Assembly: GCA_020845975.1 (NCBI GenBank)
Contig: JADLET010000117.1
Span: 1 to 43,093 of the forward strand
DNA: 43,093 nucleotides
Direction of reading: 5' to 3'
From: Gammaproteobacteria bacterium
GTDB lineage: Bacteria; Pseudomonadota; Gammaproteobacteria; SZUA-140
Part shown: positions 41,195 through 43,093 of the stretch, piece by piece
Numbering within the stretch: the first letter of the stretch is position 1
Layout of the letters: every line of letters starts with the position of its first letter
Position numbers and translations under genes: made by a program
Notes under the pieces: generated by a model
What the model saw: the letters and a program-made list of their open reading frames with translations, nothing else
Database searches by the model: none
What the model was told of the DNA's origin: nothing

Positions 41195-41293
41195 TCCCCC
41201 GTGCGCCATCCGGGCGTCCACCCGGGCGCTTCAGCGGCCCGTGTCGGCGCCGATATCAGCCGTAGAGATTATCCAGGCGCAGGTGGGAACTGT

Positions 41294-42325
41294 ATGAAAT
41301 GCGAACCTCGCGGGCACGGGCGGAAACGGGGCGGTGTCACCGCGCTGTGCCTCGTTCTGATGGCATTGTGGGCGGGCCCGATGACGGCCCATGCCGGCGT
41401 CTATAAATGCGTTGATCATGACGGCCGGGTTTCCTTCCAGGAAACGACCTGCGACGGGATGGCTCCCGGCAATGAGACTGCCGCCAGGCTCGATAACGCC
41501 TGGCCCGCATCCGGCAAACATATCTTCTGGGAAGCCAAGTCCCCGGCCAGCGGCAAGATCTACCTGCTGGGATCCCTTCATTTCGGCGCGCCCTGGATCT
41601 ATCCACTGCCGGCGGTGATCGGCGATGCGCTTGCGACGGCGGATGCGCTCGTCGTAGAGGCCGATCTCTCCCGGACGCCGCCCGCGGATCTCGCCGCGCG
41701 TCTGCAGGCGGCCGGGACCTACGCGGATGGCCCCGGGCTCAAGGGTGCGCTGGAACCGACCGAATGGGAGGCGCTATCCAATGTGAGCCGTACCTTCGGG
41801 TTGCCGGTCGCCCTGGTTGAGCGCCAGAAACCCTGGCTGGCCTCGCTGACCCTGACCTCCGCGGTTCTGCAGGAACTGGGTTACAGTGCCGCCTACGGCG
41901 TCGACATGCATGTCATGCACGAGGCGGCGCCGCGGATACCGATCGTCGAGCTCGAATCGGCCGCGTACCAGTTTGATCTGCTGAGCGGAATGGAGCCCAA
42001 GGACCAGGTCGCGATGCTGATGCAGACCCTGCATGAGATCGATGATGCCGGACGCCATTTCGGCGATATGCTCGATGTCTGGCTGAACGGCAACGTCGAA
42101 AAACTGGACCGCGTCATGTTCGAGGCATTTGATCGCATGGTGCGCGGCGATGTGATCTATCGTCGCCTGATCCTGGAGCGGAATGACCGGATGACGGACG
42201 CCATCGCCAGGCTCGCGCGCGAGCACCGCGTCATCTTCGTGGTGGTCGGGGCCGGCCATCTGGTGGGGGAGAACGGCATCGTGGAACGCCTGAAGTCCGC
42301 CGGTTACTACGTCGAGCAACTCTGA
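41294..42325 (+). CDS. DUF4124 + TraB/GumN fusion protein
   Basis: A 343-residue protein. A signal peptide or TM segment (about 14-34) is followed by a DUF4124 domain (VYKCVDHDGRVSFQETTC, about 36-53) and then a TraB/GumN (ChaN-like) domain with IYLLGSLHFGAPW at 89-101, VVEADLSRTPP, and near the end IFVVVGAGHLVGENGI. TraB/GumN members include putative metal-dependent peptidases of the Tiki type. The fusion places the domain in the periplasm or envelope. I chose the ATG at 41294, with AGGTGGG upstream; the frame is open further up but without conserved residues. Confidence 0.88.
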   Translation: MKCEPRGHGRKRGGVTALCLVLMALWAGPMTAHAGVYKCVDHDGRVSFQETTCDGMAPGNETAARLDNAWPASGKHIFWEAKSPASGKIYLLGSLHFGAPWIYPLPAVIGDALATADALVVEADLSRTPPADLAARLQAAGTYADGPGLKGALEPTEWEALSNVSRTFGLPVALVERQKPWLASLTLTSAVLQELGYSAAYGVDMHVMHEAAPRIPIVELESAAYQFDLLSGMEPKDQVAMLMQTLHEIDDAGRHFGDMLDVWLNGNVEKLDRVMFEAFDRMVRGDVIYRRLILERNDRMTDAIARLAREHRVIFVVVGAGHLVGENGIVERLKSAGYYVEQL

Positions 42326-42400
42326 GTCAGCGCGCCTTTCCTCACGGTATGCGGGGCGCGCGCCCCCGTATCCGCCTCGCCAGCGGCCCGAGCCCTCGGG

Positions 42401-42406
42401 TATAAT
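42401..42406 (+). promoter_or_regulatory. Candidate -10 box upstream of the last gene
   Basis: TATAAT at 42401-42406 lies 54 bp before the ATG at 42460. No convincing -35 hexamer was found at 16-18 bp spacing, so confidence is limited. Confidence 0.4.
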
Positions 42407-42459
42407 GGCGCCTCACCCGGAAACCCGATCGACTTTGAACCAGCCTGGGAACAAACATC

Positions 42460-43093
42460 ATGAGCCAGACCTCGTCCAGCGCGCCTGACTATACCCTCGG
42501 TTACTATGCCGGCAACCGCAAGACCGGATCCATCAGCGTGATCCGCCGTGAGAACGGTCAGACCCGAGTCGATGCGCTCCCCGTTGAGCCAGAGACGGGG
42601 CTGGCGGCCGAGCTCAAGCCGGTCTTCGTCGGCCTCAGCGAGGATCGCCGCGTCATCCTGCTCGATCCGAAGAGCAAGCAGATCAGCCTGCGCGCGGGAT
42701 TCCCCGCCGACGCCTTCCCGGCCCACATCTACTCCGATCCGAACTCGGATCGCGACTGGTTCATGAACGACGGTGACAAGGAGACCGGCAACGACCGCCT
42801 CAACTGCGGCGACCAGGGATCCTCGGTGACGGTGGTGGAAAAGACCTCGAGCTCGCAGGCGCGGTTTCTCAAGACCATCTGCGTCGGCCGCGGTCATCAC
42901 CAGGCCGCGTTTACCTGGCCATCGGCGCAGGCGCCAGGCGTGCCACGCCGCGCCTACATCAGCAGCCTGAAGGACGGTACGCTGTCCGCCATCGGCAATG
43001 ACCCGAACGATCCGGCGACCTATCTTCAGGTCATCGCCACGATCAATCTGTGCGAGACCGACAAGGAAGAGGGCATGACGGCGCCGGCGGTGC
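42460..43093 (+). CDS. Hypothetical protein, truncated by the window end
   Basis: The first 211 residues of a cytoplasmic-looking protein without a signal peptide. Segments such as GYYAGNRKTGSISVIRRENG, FVGLSEDRRVILLDPKSKQI and GVPRRAYISSLKDGTLSAIG suggest beta-propeller-like strands, but no diagnostic family motif is seen; several cysteines (LNCGDQ, TICVGR, NLCETD) are present. The ATG at 42460 is the first of the frame and is preceded by TGGGA. The frame stays open to the window edge. It could be a propeller or a conserved unknown; the missing C-terminus prevents a decision. Confidence 0.7.
   Translation, partial: MSQTSSSAPDYTLGYYAGNRKTGSISVIRRENGQTRVDALPVEPETGLAAELKPVFVGLSEDRRVILLDPKSKQISLRAGFPADAFPAHIYSDPNSDRDWFMNDGDKETGNDRLNCGDQGSSVTVVEKTSSSQARFLKTICVGRGHHQAAFTWPSAQAPGVPRRAYISSLKDGTLSAIGNDPNDPATYLQVIATINLCETDKEEGMTAPAV

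Overview
The window (43,093 bp, GC-rich, I estimate above 60%) looks like chromosomal DNA of a gammaproteobacterium. The markers are a GlrK-QseG-GlrR-type sensor operon, outer-membrane phospholipase A, a KefB-type antiporter, soluble transhydrogenase SthA, an RluE-type pseudouridine synthase and a HugZ-like protein. The genus cannot be fixed from sequence reading alone. Genes are dense on both strands, many overlap by 4-23 bp, and GTG/TTG starts are common. I see no transposase, integrase, phage gene, CRISPR array or rRNA; one tRNA-Leu(UAG) is present.

Layout. 1-6.5 kb (all minus): a glrK-qseG-glrR operon whose kinase carries an in-frame TGA, then a small lipoprotein, an EF-hand protein, an RRM protein, a Ycf45-like AAA/R3H ATPase and an unknown. 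6.7-14.6 kb: a SLOG/molybdenum-carrier-like protein, a NYN protein, KefB, an APH-fold kinase, a VOC protein and a LOG-family protein. 14.7-19.1 kb: a predicted peptide-ligation/proteolysis module made of a zinc metallopeptidase, Anbu (a proteasome-like peptidase) and a divergent pair encoding a circularly permuted ATP-grasp ligase and an alpha-E protein. 19.2-28.7 kb: mostly housekeeping and unknown genes (two HAD phosphatases, a DMT transporter, pldA, rluE, tRNA-Leu, DUF924, Nudix, a beta-propeller, an L,D-transpeptidase). 28.9-31.4 kb: a Cfa-type lipid methyltransferase overlapping a geranylgeranyl-reductase-like flavoprotein. 31.6-38.5 kb (all minus): an M42-like peptidase, a small secreted protein, then a tightly overlapping set of C39-like peptidase, RimK-like ATP-grasp ligase, GCS2-type carboxylate-amine ligase and N-formylglutamate-amidohydrolase-like enzyme, followed by a membrane protein. 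38.5-43.1 kb: HugZ-like protein, sthA, a DUF4124-TraB fusion and a truncated unknown.

The most interesting content is the presence, 16 kb apart, of two different predicted amidoligase/peptidase modules. Each pairs ATP-grasp or GCS2 ligases with peptidases or amidohydrolases, so each could build and trim an unknown peptide-like metabolite or protein tag. The Anbu module lacks its usual transglutaminase partner inside the window.

A second pattern is in the gaps. Five of the eight gaps between convergent genes contain palindromic repeat elements of three sequence families. I found none of these families in divergent or codirectional gaps. Several of the elements supply the stop codon of the neighbouring gene.
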